Source: an uncultured Ruminiclostridium sp.
GTDB taxonomy: Bacteria; Bacillota; Clostridia; Oscillospirales; Ruminococcaceae
DNA: 64,000 nt
Assembly (NCBI GenBank): GCA_947627695.1
Contig: CANQXF010000007.1
Location: forward strand, 1-64,000
Direction of reading: 5' to 3'
How positions within the stretch are numbered: the first letter of the stretch is position 1; each line of letters opens with the position of its first letter. This document shows positions 35,434-43,859 of the stretch, piece by piece. Under the pieces are notes generated by a model. The model ran no database searches. It was not told the origin of the DNA and saw only the letters and a program-made list of their open reading frames with translations. The position numbers were made by a program, and so were the translations under genes.

Positions 35434-35976
35434 TTACTCGTCAAGTATAACGTCCGCGTCGGCGCTTCCCGTAACGGTAAAGTTGGTTATTTCAGCGGAA
35501 ATTTTCTGATTTGGCAGCTCCATATGCTTGGGAGAAGAACTGCCCTTGCCGTACAACATAAGACATTCCCCTGTCTGCACTAAAGAGCCGTCGTCGGTGA
35601 CAGTGACCTTTCCGTTTCCGCCCGCCATTTCCTCCATAGCGGAAATTATTGCGGAAATGGGAGAATAGGCGAAATCATCAGTGAGATTTTCAGCGGAAAA
35701 GTCCCCCATTGAGGCGGAAACTGCGCCGCTTTTGTAGTTGATCACAAGTCCCTGCGCTTCGTACGGCTCGGTGAGGGTTATCGTCCATATCCCGGTTCCC
35801 TTTCGGTTGAAATCGGCGGTAAATCCGCTTTCCCCCGCCGTCACCTGCGCCGTCATCTTATAGCTTTTGTCCATATCGGGCGCTTTGGGCGCAAGTATCC
35901 CGCCGTCAGAGCAGGAGGTCAGCAGTAATGCGGCGGCAGCGACAGCTATCAGCCTTCTGAATTTTAAAGTACCCAT
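35434..35976 (-). CDS. Small putative lipoprotein
   Basis: A 180-residue exported protein. A signal peptide ends in the lipobox LLTSC (Cys at about 22), so it should be lipid-anchored on the outer face of the membrane. The mature part is predicted mostly beta (TAQVTAGESGFTADFNRKG, KVTVTDDGSLVQTG) and may form a lipocalin- or LolA-like barrel; this is a guess from pattern only. I do not recognise the family. GAAAGGA precedes the ATG. It follows nnr after 34 bases and is probably its downstream operon partner. Confidence 0.75.
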   Translation of the reverse strand: MGTLKFRRLIAVAAAALLLTSCSDGGILAPKAPDMDKSYKMTAQVTAGESGFTADFNRKGTGIWTITLTEPYEAQGLVINYKSGAVSASMGDFSAENLTDDFAYSPISAIISAMEEMAGGNGKVTVTDDGSLVQTGECLMLYGKGSSSPKHMELPNQKISAEITNFTVTGSADADVILDE

Positions 35977-36010
35977 AAATATCCTTTCGCGAAGGACGTT
36001 TATTTGACCG

Positions 36011-37501
36011 TCAGAGCATTGCTCTCCCCAGATTGTCCGCCACGTCGCCCGCCGTCACGGAGGCGGGGGCGGCGCTTTTCACCAGGATATCCGCCGACAG
36101 ACCGTGAAGATACGCTCCAAGAACGGCGGCGTCAAAGGGGTCTGTTCCCTGCGCCAGAAGCCCGCCGATAAGTCCTGTGAGCACGTCGCCCGTTCCCGCC
36201 TTGGCAAGGGCGGTGTTTCCCGTAGGATTGACAAAAATTCTGCCCTCAGGCGAGGCTATGACGGTATTTGTGCCTTTCAGCAGTATAACTGCTCCCGTTT
36301 TTGCTGCAAAGCGGCGGGCAACGTTGATACGGTCCTTCTGCACCTGCTCCGCCGTAAGACCAAGCAGGCGGGCAAGCTCACCGGGGTGGGGAGTTAAGAT
36401 AAGGGGACGGTCCTTGTCCTCCAGTTCATATATATTATCTTTCAGACAGTTTATTCCGTCCGCGTCGATAACAACGGGGCATTTTCCTTTTCGGAGGACT
36501 TTTTTCAGCATTTTCAGGGTAGAAGCGCCGTTTCCCATACCGCAGCCTATCGTGACGGCGGTGGCTTTTTCCAGCGCCTCGTCAAAGTCACTTTCGTCTC
36601 TTGAAACAAAAATACATTCGGGAACGGCGGCGGGAGCAACGTTCAGCACCTTAGGCACCGAGGACAGGGTAACGAAGCCGGCTCCGCTTCTCAGCGCGCC
36701 CTTGCAGGAAAGAATGGCGGCGCCGATATATTTTTCGCTTCCCGCAATATTCAGCAGTCTGCCGAAATTGCCTTTGTTTGCGCTTTTGGGGCGGGCGGGG
36801 AGCTTTTCCTTTATTGAGGGGGGAGTAAAAATTCCGTCATATTCAGCATAGCATTTTTCCGTTATGCCGATATCAAGGACCTTGACTTCCCCGCACATAT
36901 CATAGGCGGGGTGGTTCAGCAGTCCCGTTTTCATTGCAGCAAGGACGTACGTTACGTCGGGGCGGAAAGCATTTTCGCATACCTCACCGCTGTCGCCGTT
37001 TATTCCGCCGGGAATATCCACGGAAATTTTCAGCGGTCTGCGGCGGCGGTTTGATACTGCGAAAAGCTGTGCTACGTCTTCGGGCAATCGCCCGTGAAAG
37101 CCCGTTCCGAACACGCAGTCTATTATCACGTCCGCCGATTTGACGCAGTTTATTGCCGCTTCGGGTGAATTTTCAAGGGAAATGCGGGGCGGCTGAGGCT
37201 TGCCCTCTCGTGAACGGGCACAGGCTTTTGCGGTATCGGTGTCGGGCTCATTTTTTGTCAGCAGGACGGTAACGTTCCCGCCCCCCTCTTTCAGCAAAAA
37301 GGCAAGCTGAACGCCGTCGCCGCCGTTGTTCCCGCCGCCGCAGAGAACGGCAAAGCGTTTATTCTTTATGTCGGTCAGCGCTTTTATTTCGTTGTATACG
37401 GCAAGGGCGGCGTTTTTCATCAGAGCGTCAAGGGATACGCCGTTTTCTGCGGAATTTTCCTCCGCCATTTTCATCTGGGCGGAATTTACGATATACGTCA
37501 T
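36011..37501 (-). CDS. nnr: Bifunctional NAD(P)H-hydrate epimerase/dehydratase
   Basis: A 496-residue repair enzyme that restores damaged NAD(P)H hydrates. The N-terminal YjeF_N epimerase domain (about 1-205) shows CGGGNNGGDG and DCVFGTGFHG. The C-terminal ribokinase-like dehydratase domain (about 225-496) shows DADGINCL, LTPHPGELARLLG and the catalytic TGDVLTGLIGGLLAQG. The length matches the usual fused form. CAGGAGAAAG precedes the ATG. The small lipoprotein gene follows. Confidence 0.95.
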   Translation of the reverse strand: MTYIVNSAQMKMAEENSAENGVSLDALMKNAALAVYNEIKALTDIKNKRFAVLCGGGNNGGDGVQLAFLLKEGGGNVTVLLTKNEPDTDTAKACARSREGKPQPPRISLENSPEAAINCVKSADVIIDCVFGTGFHGRLPEDVAQLFAVSNRRRRPLKISVDIPGGINGDSGEVCENAFRPDVTYVLAAMKTGLLNHPAYDMCGEVKVLDIGITEKCYAEYDGIFTPPSIKEKLPARPKSANKGNFGRLLNIAGSEKYIGAAILSCKGALRSGAGFVTLSSVPKVLNVAPAAVPECIFVSRDESDFDEALEKATAVTIGCGMGNGASTLKMLKKVLRKGKCPVVIDADGINCLKDNIYELEDKDRPLILTPHPGELARLLGLTAEQVQKDRINVARRFAAKTGAVILLKGTNTVIASPEGRIFVNPTGNTALAKAGTGDVLTGLIGGLLAQGTDPFDAAVLGAYLHGLSADILVKSAAPASVTAGDVADNLGRAML

Positions 37502-37525
37502 TTCTTTCTCCTGTAAGGTGAAAAT

Positions 37526-37550
37526 AAAAAGGCGGCTACGCCGCCCTTTT
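37526..37550 (-). terminator. Terminator of the 62-residue membrane protein gene
   Basis: GGCGGC-tac-GCCGCC with A-run and T-run sides; on the minus strand it is followed by TTTTTATTTT. Confidence 0.8.
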
Positions 37551-37552
37551 TA

Positions 37553-37741
37553 TTACTCCTCATCGTCCTTATGAGCAGCTTTCTTTCTTCTGTTTCTCTT
37601 TTTCTTCTTGGCGCTCTGAGAGGCGACTATCGCAATTATGACACAAACTACAAGAATTACGCCCGCTATCAGGAACGGCAGGAAGTCCAGAGTTGTACCT
37701 GTATTTACGTTTGCAATGACATCAGCCACAAGTTCGTTCAT
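37553..37741 (-). CDS. Small single-pass membrane protein
   Basis: A 62-residue protein with a short polar start, one strong membrane helix at about 20-42 (LPFLIAGVILVVCVIIAIVA), then a very basic segment (KKKKRNRRKK) and an acidic end. The arrangement suggests N-out, C-in topology with a cytoplasmic basic tail. The family is unknown to me. AAAGGAC lies before the ATG. The gene is flanked by its own terminator, so it is probably a separate transcript between nnr and the DUF6062 gene. Confidence 0.7.
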   Translation of the reverse strand: MNELVADVIANVNTGTTLDFLPFLIAGVILVVCVIIAIVASQSAKKKKRNRRKKAAHKDDEE

Positions 37742-37818
37742 TTTATTTTTCGTCCTTTCATCTGTACTTTTTTTATTTTTTCTGCATAAATGCAGTCAAA
37801 TACCGTTAGCAAAAAGTT

Positions 37819-38511
37819 TCACTTATCTACAGGCTCCCGCCCTGTCAAGAACCGTATCGCACGCTGGACGGAGGTCCTTACATGCTCCATATCGGCGTTG
37901 TGGAGCTTTCCCGCATTGCGGTAGTCAAAGCTTTGACAAAATTCCTCCACGTCGGCGGTGAGCTGTTTCATATAGTTGTCAGTGAGCGCCTCAAGGTCCT
38001 TTCTGAAAGAGGCAAAGTCCCCCTTGGACATCTGACTTGCTCCTGCCTGCAAAAGCAGCTTGTAATGGGGAAGGCATATGTATTCCTGCTGATTGAACAG
38101 GGTCTTGAAGGCGGGGTCGGTGGAATACATTTTGAACACTGTTTCCAGCGTGTGATTTATCCCCCAGCTCACCTTGCTGCATACAAAGCAGGTATTTCCT
38201 GCCTGCTCCGTCTTTTTCCCCTTGCCGAAAGGCAGCTTTGAGCCGAAAAGCTCCTTTTCCGCCTCAGCCATATGGGTGCTGAGCATAAGGGCGAGGGAAA
38301 GGCGGTTGTTCTGCTGTAAAAGCATATTGTAGTGGGTGTGGCAAAAGCCCAGCTTGTTCGTTTCTATCCGCACGTCAGGCTCCATCATGGCGGCGCCCAT
38401 TATGTATTCGCAGATATGCTCCTCAATGCCGTCGCGCAGGCGGCAGATGGGGCAGCCGTCCTTTGGTCCGAACACGTCGTTTACGGGTATTGTCAGTATG
38501 CTTTCACGCAT
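37819..38511 (-). CDS. DUF6062 protein with four Cys/His pairs
   Basis: A 230-residue cytoplasmic protein of a clostridial family (DUF6062) of unknown function. Two zinc-ribbon-like halves are visible: CPIC near 20 pairs with CHTHY near 57, and CFVC near 108 pairs with CLPHY near 146. Each half has a CxxC followed by a CxxH, which suggests two zinc sites. The conserved ETNKLGFC segment lies in the first half. GGGAGG precedes the ATG. It is divergent from the DNA glycosylase gene, with overlapping promoters. Confidence 0.8.
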   Translation of the reverse strand: MRESILTIPVNDVFGPKDGCPICRLRDGIEEHICEYIMGAAMMEPDVRIETNKLGFCHTHYNMLLQQNNRLSLALMLSTHMAEAEKELFGSKLPFGKGKKTEQAGNTCFVCSKVSWGINHTLETVFKMYSTDPAFKTLFNQQEYICLPHYKLLLQAGASQMSKGDFASFRKDLEALTDNYMKQLTADVEEFCQSFDYRNAGKLHNADMEHVRTSVQRAIRFLTGREPVDK

Positions 38512-38549
38512 TTTTTTAATTCCTCCCGCTGAAAATTTTGTGAATTTTC

Positions 38550-38578
38550 TTGCTTATTATCTATTATTGTATTATAAT
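38550..38578 (+). promoter_or_regulatory. Promoter of the DNA glycosylase gene
   Basis: TTGCTT (38550-38555), 17 bases, TATAAT (38573-38578). It overlaps the minus-strand promoter at 38566-38594. Confidence 0.7.
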
Positions 38579-38594
38579 ATTCTTAAAATATCAA
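38566..38594 (-). promoter_or_regulatory. Promoter of the DUF6062 gene
   Basis: On the minus strand there is TTGATA (38589-38594), 17 bases, TACAAT (38566-38571). Its -10 lies inside the spacer of the plus-strand promoter, so the two cannot be bound at once. Confidence 0.65.
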
Positions 38595-38613
38595 GTGGAA
38601 AGAGAAAATTTTT

Positions 38614-39423
38614 ATGGATTTTTTTATCAGGGCGGACTGTCTTGATTTGAAACAGACGCTTTTCTGCGGTCAATGCTTTCGCTTTGTTCAGGTCGAAGAA
38701 AATATTTTTGAGGGAACGGCGTGGGACAAATTTGTAAGACTGCGGCAGGAAAAGGACGGTATCACGCTCCTTGACGTGAATGACAGTGACGTGCCGTTCT
38801 GGGAGGATTATTTTGACGTGAGCCTTGACTACGGCGAGCTGATACGCTCCTTCAGCGAGGACGAAACGCTGAAAGCCGCCTGCAAGGGGCGGGGTATACG
38901 GGTGCTGAGGCAGCAGCCTTTTGAGACGCTTATCAGCTTTATCATTTCCCAGAACAACAATATCAAGCGGATAACGGGAATAATCGAACGTTTGTGCGAA
39001 AATTTCGGGGAAAAGACGGAACACGGTCACTCCTTCCCCACTGCGGAAAGGCTGGCGGGGCTGTCAGTCGAGGAATTGGCTCCTCTGCGGGCGGGATTTC
39101 GTGCAAAGTACATAATCGACGCCGCGCAAAAGGTTAACAGCGGCGAGGTGGAGCTTGAAAAGATAGCGCTCCTCCCTGACGACGAAGCGAGGGAAGAGCT
39201 GAAAAAGATAAAGGGCGTGGGCGACAAGGTGGCGGACTGCGTTTTGCTGTTCGGTCTGCACCGACTGTCCGCCGTTCCCAAGGACGTGTGGATAAAAAGG
39301 GTCATCGCCTGCTGTTATCCCGACGGATTTCCCGCCTGCGTGGGAGAATATGCGGGTATCGCGCAGCAGTATCTGTTTGATTACGCCCGAGTGGAAATGA
39401 AGGAAATGTTTACGGTGAAGTAA
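38614..39423 (+). CDS. OGG-type DNA glycosylase
   Basis: A 269-residue base-excision repair enzyme related to 8-oxoguanine glycosylase (OGG1/AlkA superfamily). The N-terminal part is OGG-like (LKQTLFCGQCFRF). The helix-hairpin-helix is IKGVGDKVADCVLLFGL near 199-215, with the likely catalytic lysine in GDK near 206. The conserved aspartate is in PKDVWIKR near 225. It removes oxidised guanine and nicks DNA by beta-elimination if active like OGG. The exact base preference is not proven. The ribosome site is weak (GGAAAGAG). Confidence 0.9.
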   Translation: MDFFIRADCLDLKQTLFCGQCFRFVQVEENIFEGTAWDKFVRLRQEKDGITLLDVNDSDVPFWEDYFDVSLDYGELIRSFSEDETLKAACKGRGIRVLRQQPFETLISFIISQNNNIKRITGIIERLCENFGEKTEHGHSFPTAERLAGLSVEELAPLRAGFRAKYIIDAAQKVNSGEVELEKIALLPDDEAREELKKIKGVGDKVADCVLLFGLHRLSAVPKDVWIKRVIACCYPDGFPACVGEYAGIAQQYLFDYARVEMKEMFTVK

Positions 39424-39487
39424 GCCGTATGTAAAAACAAATGCCCTTTCTCTGTTGGGAGGGTCTGCGAAGTCAGCACGTCTGCCA

Positions 39488-39583
39488 CGGCGAAGCCGCA
39501 TTTGACAGCGAAGCTGTCAAATGGCAGGATTTGCTCCGCAAATCCTGCCCTCCGTTCCGCAGGAACGGAGGCGGCTTCGCCGC
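39488..39583. repeat. Five-hairpin element F
   Basis: Hairpins: 39488-39498 (worn end, CGGCGAAGCCG), 39500-39522 (ATTTGACAGC-gaa), 39523-39549 (GGCAGGATTTGC-tcc), 39550-39570 (CTCCGTTCC-gca), 39571-39583. It lies between the glycosylase and the zinc-ribbon gene. Module 39523-39549 is the same family as 19665-19691 in E, but here T-A replaces E's C/A mismatch, restoring pairing. Confidence 0.85.
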
Positions 39584-39698
39584 GCCTCGCACAACCCTCC
39601 CTTAGGGACTGACCCCGCCGCAGACTTGCGGGAGCTATGTTCAGCGAAAGGGGCAGACGTGATAAATTTAAAAATAATGCTGAAAGGAAAAAATAAAG

Positions 39699-40235
39699 AT
39701 GAAATGCCCTGAATGTGGAAACGAGATCCTGCAAAGCGACAAATACTGCGGAAGGTGCGGCGCTTTCAACAGCGCTTCGCTTACCGCCGCTATGAATAAC
39801 ATCGACCCTCCCGCACAAAAGGCGGAAGATATTGCCGAAGAAAAAACCGAAAATGCCGCCGAAACGGTCAGTGAAACTGCCCAAGAAACTGCTCCCACCG
39901 AGGCTGAAACAGAAAATCCTATCCCCAAAGAAGAGCCGCCCGCCGAGGACGCTGCTCCTAAGACAGAGGAAAACCCCGTTCCCCCTGTGAGCGAACCCGC
40001 GCCGAACACTGAACAGCAGGACAAATATACATACCGCCCCGACGAATACAGCTATCCTAAAGAAAAGGAAAAGAAGGTCTGCTCCCTGTCGGTAGCGGTG
40101 TTCTGCGTCGTTATGGTGTTTATCCTGTCCGTTTTGTGCGGAGTTTTTGCGGGAATGTATTTCACCGAAAGGGCAAAGCACGCACAGTCGCAAAGGCAGG
40201 AAACCGTTTATACTTCAATGAATACGGAGCTTTGA
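39699..40235 (+). CDS. Zinc-ribbon membrane protein with acidic Pro-rich linker
   Basis: A 178-residue protein. Residues 3-20 form a zinc ribbon with two CxxC pairs (CPEC, then CGRC). Residues about 30-120 are a low-complexity Glu/Ala/Pro linker. A membrane helix spans about 131-152, followed by a short tail that would be outside. The ribbon is therefore cytoplasmic. Function unknown. GAAAGGA precedes the ATG. The ung gene begins two bases after its stop, so they are probably cotranscribed. Confidence 0.8.
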   Translation: MKCPECGNEILQSDKYCGRCGAFNSASLTAAMNNIDPPAQKAEDIAEEKTENAAETVSETAQETAPTEAETENPIPKEEPPAEDAAPKTEENPVPPVSEPAPNTEQQDKYTYRPDEYSYPKEKEKKVCSLSVAVFCVVMVFILSVLCGVFAGMYFTERAKHAQSQRQETVYTSMNTEL

Positions 40236-40236
40236 T

Positions 40237-40908
40237 ATGGTAAATATAGGAAACAGCTGGGACGATTTGCTGGCGGAGGAATGGGAAAAGCCGTATTACC
40301 TTAAGCTGAGAAAATTTCTCAAGGAGGAATACGGGAAGTACCGCGTGTTCCCGCCTATGGAGGATATTTTCAATTCCCTGCGCTATGCGGACTACGACAG
40401 CGTGCGGGCGGTGATAATCGGACAGGACCCGTATCACGAGCCTAATCAGGCTCACGGGCTCGCCTTTTCGGTGAAAAAGGGCTGTCCCATACCGCCGTCC
40501 CTGAAAAATATTTACGCTGAAATCGAGCAGGATCTGGGCTACGCTCCCCCCTCTCACGGCGAGCTGACAAGCTGGGCAAGGCAGGGGGTATTATTGCTGA
40601 ACACGGTGCTGACGGTGCGAATGGGTCAGGCGAACAGCCACCGCGGGCAAGGCTGGGAGCAGTTCACCGACGCCGTGATACAAAAGGTGAATATGAAAAA
40701 GACCCCCGTCGTATACCTGCTGTGGGGCGCAAATGCACGGGAAAAAGCAAAGCTCATAACGAACCCAAAGCATCTTATCCTCACCGCCGCACACCCAAGC
40801 CCCCTTTCCGCCTACAACGGATTTTTCGGGTGCAGGCATTTCTCCAAGGCAAACGCTTTTCTCAGAAACAGCGGCGCTGTGGAAATTGATTGGAAAATAG
40901 AAGATTGA
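40237..40908 (+). CDS. ung: Uracil-DNA glycosylase
   Basis: A 223-residue family 1 uracil-DNA glycosylase that removes uracil from DNA. The catalytic motif GQDPYH is at about 62-67, with the water-activating aspartate. LLLNTVLTV and the DNA-intercalation loop HPSPLS near 186 are also present. Length is standard. The start immediately follows the zinc-ribbon gene. A strong terminator follows. Confidence 0.97.
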   Translation: MVNIGNSWDDLLAEEWEKPYYLKLRKFLKEEYGKYRVFPPMEDIFNSLRYADYDSVRAVIIGQDPYHEPNQAHGLAFSVKKGCPIPPSLKNIYAEIEQDLGYAPPSHGELTSWARQGVLLLNTVLTVRMGQANSHRGQGWEQFTDAVIQKVNMKKTPVVYLLWGANAREKAKLITNPKHLILTAAHPSPLSAYNGFFGCRHFSKANAFLRNSGAVEIDWKIED

Positions 40909-40938
40909 AAAATAAAGCCTTTCAAAGGCTTTATTTTT
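40908..40938 (+). terminator. Terminator after ung
   Basis: A stem of about 15 base pairs (AAAAATAAAGCCTTT / AAAGGCTTTATTTTT) with a very small loop, then T-run. Confidence 0.9.
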
Positions 40939-40961
40939 TTGCAATTTTTTTCAAACACCTA

Positions 40962-40990
40962 TTGACAAATCACATTTTTCCTGTTATACT
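40962..40990 (+). promoter_or_regulatory. Promoter of the GntR-ABC operon
   Basis: TTGACA (40962-40967), 17 bases, TATACT (40985-40990). Confidence 0.8.
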
Positions 40991-41002
40991 GTCTGTAACA
41001 AG

Positions 41003-41023
41003 TGTACTAATCATAATAATACA
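41003..41023 (+). promoter_or_regulatory. Probable operator of the GntR regulator
   Basis: TGTACTA (41003-41009) and TAATACA (41017-41023) form an inverted repeat with one mismatch, just downstream of the -10. YtrA-type GntR regulators bind such palindromes at their own promoters, so autorepression is likely. Confidence 0.5.
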
Positions 41024-41040
41024 GTTAGAAAGGAGCAGGC

Positions 41041-41412
41041 ATGATAAGCGTAGACTACAAGGACAAACGTCCTATTTACGAGCAGCTTGCCGTCAACATC
41101 ACGGCTATGGCGCTGTCAGGCGAGCTTAAGCCTGACGAACAGCTCCCCTCTGTGCGGCAGCTTGCGGTGCAGCTCAAGATAAATCCCAACACTATCGCCA
41201 AAGCGTATGCGGAGCTTGAGCGCAGGGGAGTGACCTACACCGTGACGGGAAAAGGCTCGTTCATAAACAGCGACCTTTCCTCAGCGGCAAAAGCGCAGCA
41301 AAGCGCCGCCGAGAACAATTTCACAGAAGCGGTAATGCAGGCAAGGCTGTGCGGCATTGAAAAGAGCCGCCTGCTGGAAATGATAGGAGAAGCGTATGAT
41401 ACAGATAAATGA
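41041..41412 (+). CDS. GntR-family regulator, YtrA type
   Basis: A 123-residue regulator. A winged helix-turn-helix at about 10-75 carries the GntR signature (LPSVRQLAVQLKINPNTIAKAYAELE in part). The short C-terminal extension is all helical and has no ligand domain, as in YtrA proteins, which respond to cell-envelope antibiotics. AAAGGAGCAGGC precedes the ATG. Its end overlaps the ABC ATPase gene by 17 bases, so the three genes form one operon. Probably a repressor of its own operon through the palindrome at 41003-41023. Confidence 0.9.
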   Translation: MISVDYKDKRPIYEQLAVNITAMALSGELKPDEQLPSVRQLAVQLKINPNTIAKAYAELERRGVTYTVTGKGSFINSDLSSAAKAQQSAAENNFTEAVMQARLCGIEKSRLLEMIGEAYDTDK

Positions 41413-42325
41413 ATTAAGCAAATTTTACAGCGAGTCGGGAGTTTTGTCGCTGGATAAGCTGACTCTGGACATTCCCGACGGGAGCATAGTGGGGCTTATC
41501 GGCACCAACGGCGCAGGAAAATCCACCCTGATGAGGATAGCGGCGGGGATATACCGTCAGGACAGCGGCACCGTGCTGATTGACGGAGAGCCTGTTTTTG
41601 AAAACAACAACGCCAAGACCAAGATAGCTTACATCAGCGACGACCCCTACTATCAGTCGGGAATGACGTTGAAAAGAATGGCGATGATATATTCCACGCT
41701 GAAAGACCAATTTTCAGTAAAGAAATTTTATCAGCTCATCGAAAAGTTCGAGCTTGACCCCAATATGAGAATGTCGGGCTTTTCCAAGGGAATGAGAAGG
41801 CAGAGCGATATTATCGCCGCCCTGTCCTGCAACGCAAAATATCTTCTCTGCGACGAGACCTTTGACGGGCTTGACCCCATAACAAGAGAAAAGGTAAAGC
41901 GTATCTTCATTGACGAGATAATGGACAACAACGCAACTATCCTTATGTCGTCACACAATCTCCGCGAGATGGAGGATATCTGCGACAGGATAGTGCTGAT
42001 ACACAAGGGAAAGCTGGTCATCAGCGCCGACGTGGAGGAGATGCGGGGACAGGTACACAAGTATCAGCTTTTGTTCCACGAAAGCACGGAGGTGCCTCTC
42101 CAGTCGCTGAAGCCATATTCCCTTGAGCAAAGCGGAAGAATGATAACCTTTATCGCCTCGGGCGACCCTGACGACAACAGGCGGCTGGTTTCCTCCATAG
42201 CTCAGGCGACAAACAATTCCCTTGACTATTTTGAGGCAGTTCCGCTGAATTTAGAGGAGGCGTTCAGCTACAAGCTGAAAAGCAGCGGACTTATCGACGA
42301 CAATGAGGAGGTGAACGTACAATGA
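41396..42325 (+). CDS. ABC transporter ATP-binding protein
   Basis: A 309-residue cytoplasmic ATPase. Walker A is GTNGAGKST at about 36-44, the signature is the variant GFSKGMRRQ, and Walker B is LLCDETFDGLD. The H-loop region reads SSHNLREME. The C-terminal 90 residues form a separate small domain. It pairs with the next gene, an ABC-2 type permease, probably for export or resistance to peptide antibiotics, judging from the YtrA-type regulator. The start overlaps the regulator; GATAGGAG lies upstream. Confidence 0.93.
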   Translation: MIQINELSKFYSESGVLSLDKLTLDIPDGSIVGLIGTNGAGKSTLMRIAAGIYRQDSGTVLIDGEPVFENNNAKTKIAYISDDPYYQSGMTLKRMAMIYSTLKDQFSVKKFYQLIEKFELDPNMRMSGFSKGMRRQSDIIAALSCNAKYLLCDETFDGLDPITREKVKRIFIDEIMDNNATILMSSHNLREMEDICDRIVLIHKGKLVISADVEEMRGQVHKYQLLFHESTEVPLQSLKPYSLEQSGRMITFIASGDPDDNRRLVSSIAQATNNSLDYFEAVPLNLEEAFSYKLKSSGLIDDNEEVNVQ

Positions 42326-43851
42326 GCGCATATCTGAGAAAAACGTTCAGGACCACATATTTCGCCCTGAGGAACAACCTTACGGCGCTGGGTATGCTGG
42401 CGCTTATCTGCGGCGTTATTCTGCCGCTGTTCTCCGCAAGTGTGATCTCAGGCAAAAACGTCGGGTTTATCGAAACGAATATGATAATGCAGATAATATC
42501 CTTCTTCTTAGCGCCTGTGTGCGGGCTGGCAATACCCTGCGTGCTGTTCTCCTATATCCACAAGCGCAGGGACAGCGACTTCTTCAACTCTATGCCCGTC
42601 AAGCGCAGTCAGTATTTTATCGGCTACACGGTATTTGCATTTGCCGCTTTCATTGGGGCATATCTGCTGATGTGCCTGCTGGAATTTTTCGTGTTCCTGT
42701 TAAACGGCGTCGCCTTCAGCGACGCAGGCGTGGCGTTCAGATATTTCCTGCCCTCGCTTGTCAGCTTCTTTATAGTGTTCAGCTCCACTATGCTGGCGAT
42801 AACCTTTACAGGCTCTTCGGTAAGCACGCTTGTGACCCTGCTGCTTCTGAACCTTACCCCTGTGGCGGTGATATACCTGACCATAATGATGGGGACAAAC
42901 CTTTACACCCAGGTTTATTTCAAGTATTTTGAAAATATCACCCTTATGCTCACCCCTGTTGCAAGCACATATCTCAGCATTGTCTCTGAGGGAAAGGGAT
43001 TGTTCCTGCTTTTGCAGGCGGGGATAGCCGTGCTGGAGCTTGCGGCGGCGTATCTTATGTTCAGGTTCCGCAGAGGAGAGACCACTATGGCGGTAGCTTT
43101 CCCGAAAACAAGGTATATTTTCCAGTATCTTGTGATGTTCTTATGCTCCTATGTCGCAGTGTACTTTATGGTGAGCAATATGCTGTACTGGATCTACAAT
43201 AATCAATATTTCCCCTCCACCGAGATGATAATGACGGGAATAGTCATTCTCGCCTCCTTCATCATAATGAATATGATACTTGAACGGTCTATGAGGGCGG
43301 CGTTCCACAAAATAAGACATTTGTTCATCTTCACAGCGGGCTTTACGGTGCTGGTGTTCGTCATAACACAGACGGTGAACCTGCTGCCCAGATACGTCGT
43401 TCCCGTTCAGACGGACGCGCTCTACGTTGAGGTGAACATGCGTACCTTCTCCCCTGTCAAAGATGAAGTAGGCACAACCTATCTGGAGCTGACCGAAACG
43501 CACCAACATTCCTACGCCGTGACTGACAGGGAAAAGGTAAAAGGAATGCTTGACTGGTTCGTAAGCAAAAAAGTCGGAGAGGAAGGCGGCTATATCGGAG
43601 AAACATACATTAAATTCCCCGAAGACTACGATATTAAGACAGACGACGGGTATATAGAATATAACGTTCTGATCACTATGCTGGATATGAAGCCCTCGGG
43701 GGAATGGACCAAGGGCGAATTTACGCCGGATATGCTGTACGACACGTATATAGATATGACTACACTGTACGACGCAGACATGGTGCAAATGCTGGAGGAC
43801 GAATACAAATCGTTTGACATAAAAGACAGTCACCAGACGGTGACCTACTAA
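42322..43851 (+). CDS. ABC-2 type permease with large extracytoplasmic domain
   Basis: A 509-residue membrane protein. About eight hydrophobic helices lie in the first 350 residues, with a cytoplasmic HKRRDSDFFNSMPVKRSQYF loop typical of this ABC-2 group. From about 365 a soluble domain of about 140 residues follows (RYVVPVQTDALYVEVNMR onward), probably outside, resembling DUF6449-type tails. The ATG overlaps the ATPase stop (ATGA). Likely substrate: a membrane-active peptide or lipid; not determinable. Confidence 0.85.
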   Translation: MSAYLRKTFRTTYFALRNNLTALGMLALICGVILPLFSASVISGKNVGFIETNMIMQIISFFLAPVCGLAIPCVLFSYIHKRRDSDFFNSMPVKRSQYFIGYTVFAFAAFIGAYLLMCLLEFFVFLLNGVAFSDAGVAFRYFLPSLVSFFIVFSSTMLAITFTGSSVSTLVTLLLLNLTPVAVIYLTIMMGTNLYTQVYFKYFENITLMLTPVASTYLSIVSEGKGLFLLLQAGIAVLELAAAYLMFRFRRGETTMAVAFPKTRYIFQYLVMFLCSYVAVYFMVSNMLYWIYNNQYFPSTEMIMTGIVILASFIIMNMILERSMRAAFHKIRHLFIFTAGFTVLVFVITQTVNLLPRYVVPVQTDALYVEVNMRTFSPVKDEVGTTYLELTETHQHSYAVTDREKVKGMLDWFVSKKVGEEGGYIGETYIKFPEDYDIKTDDGYIEYNVLITMLDMKPSGEWTKGEFTPDMLYDTYIDMTTLYDADMVQMLEDEYKSFDIKDSHQTVTY

Positions 43852-43859
43852 AGATAACT

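Noticed and set aside
39381-40193. 270-residue minus-strand open frame opposite element F and the zinc-ribbon gene
   Set aside because: It runs through the hairpin element and the low-complexity linker of the zinc-ribbon gene; no start site and no recognisable domain.
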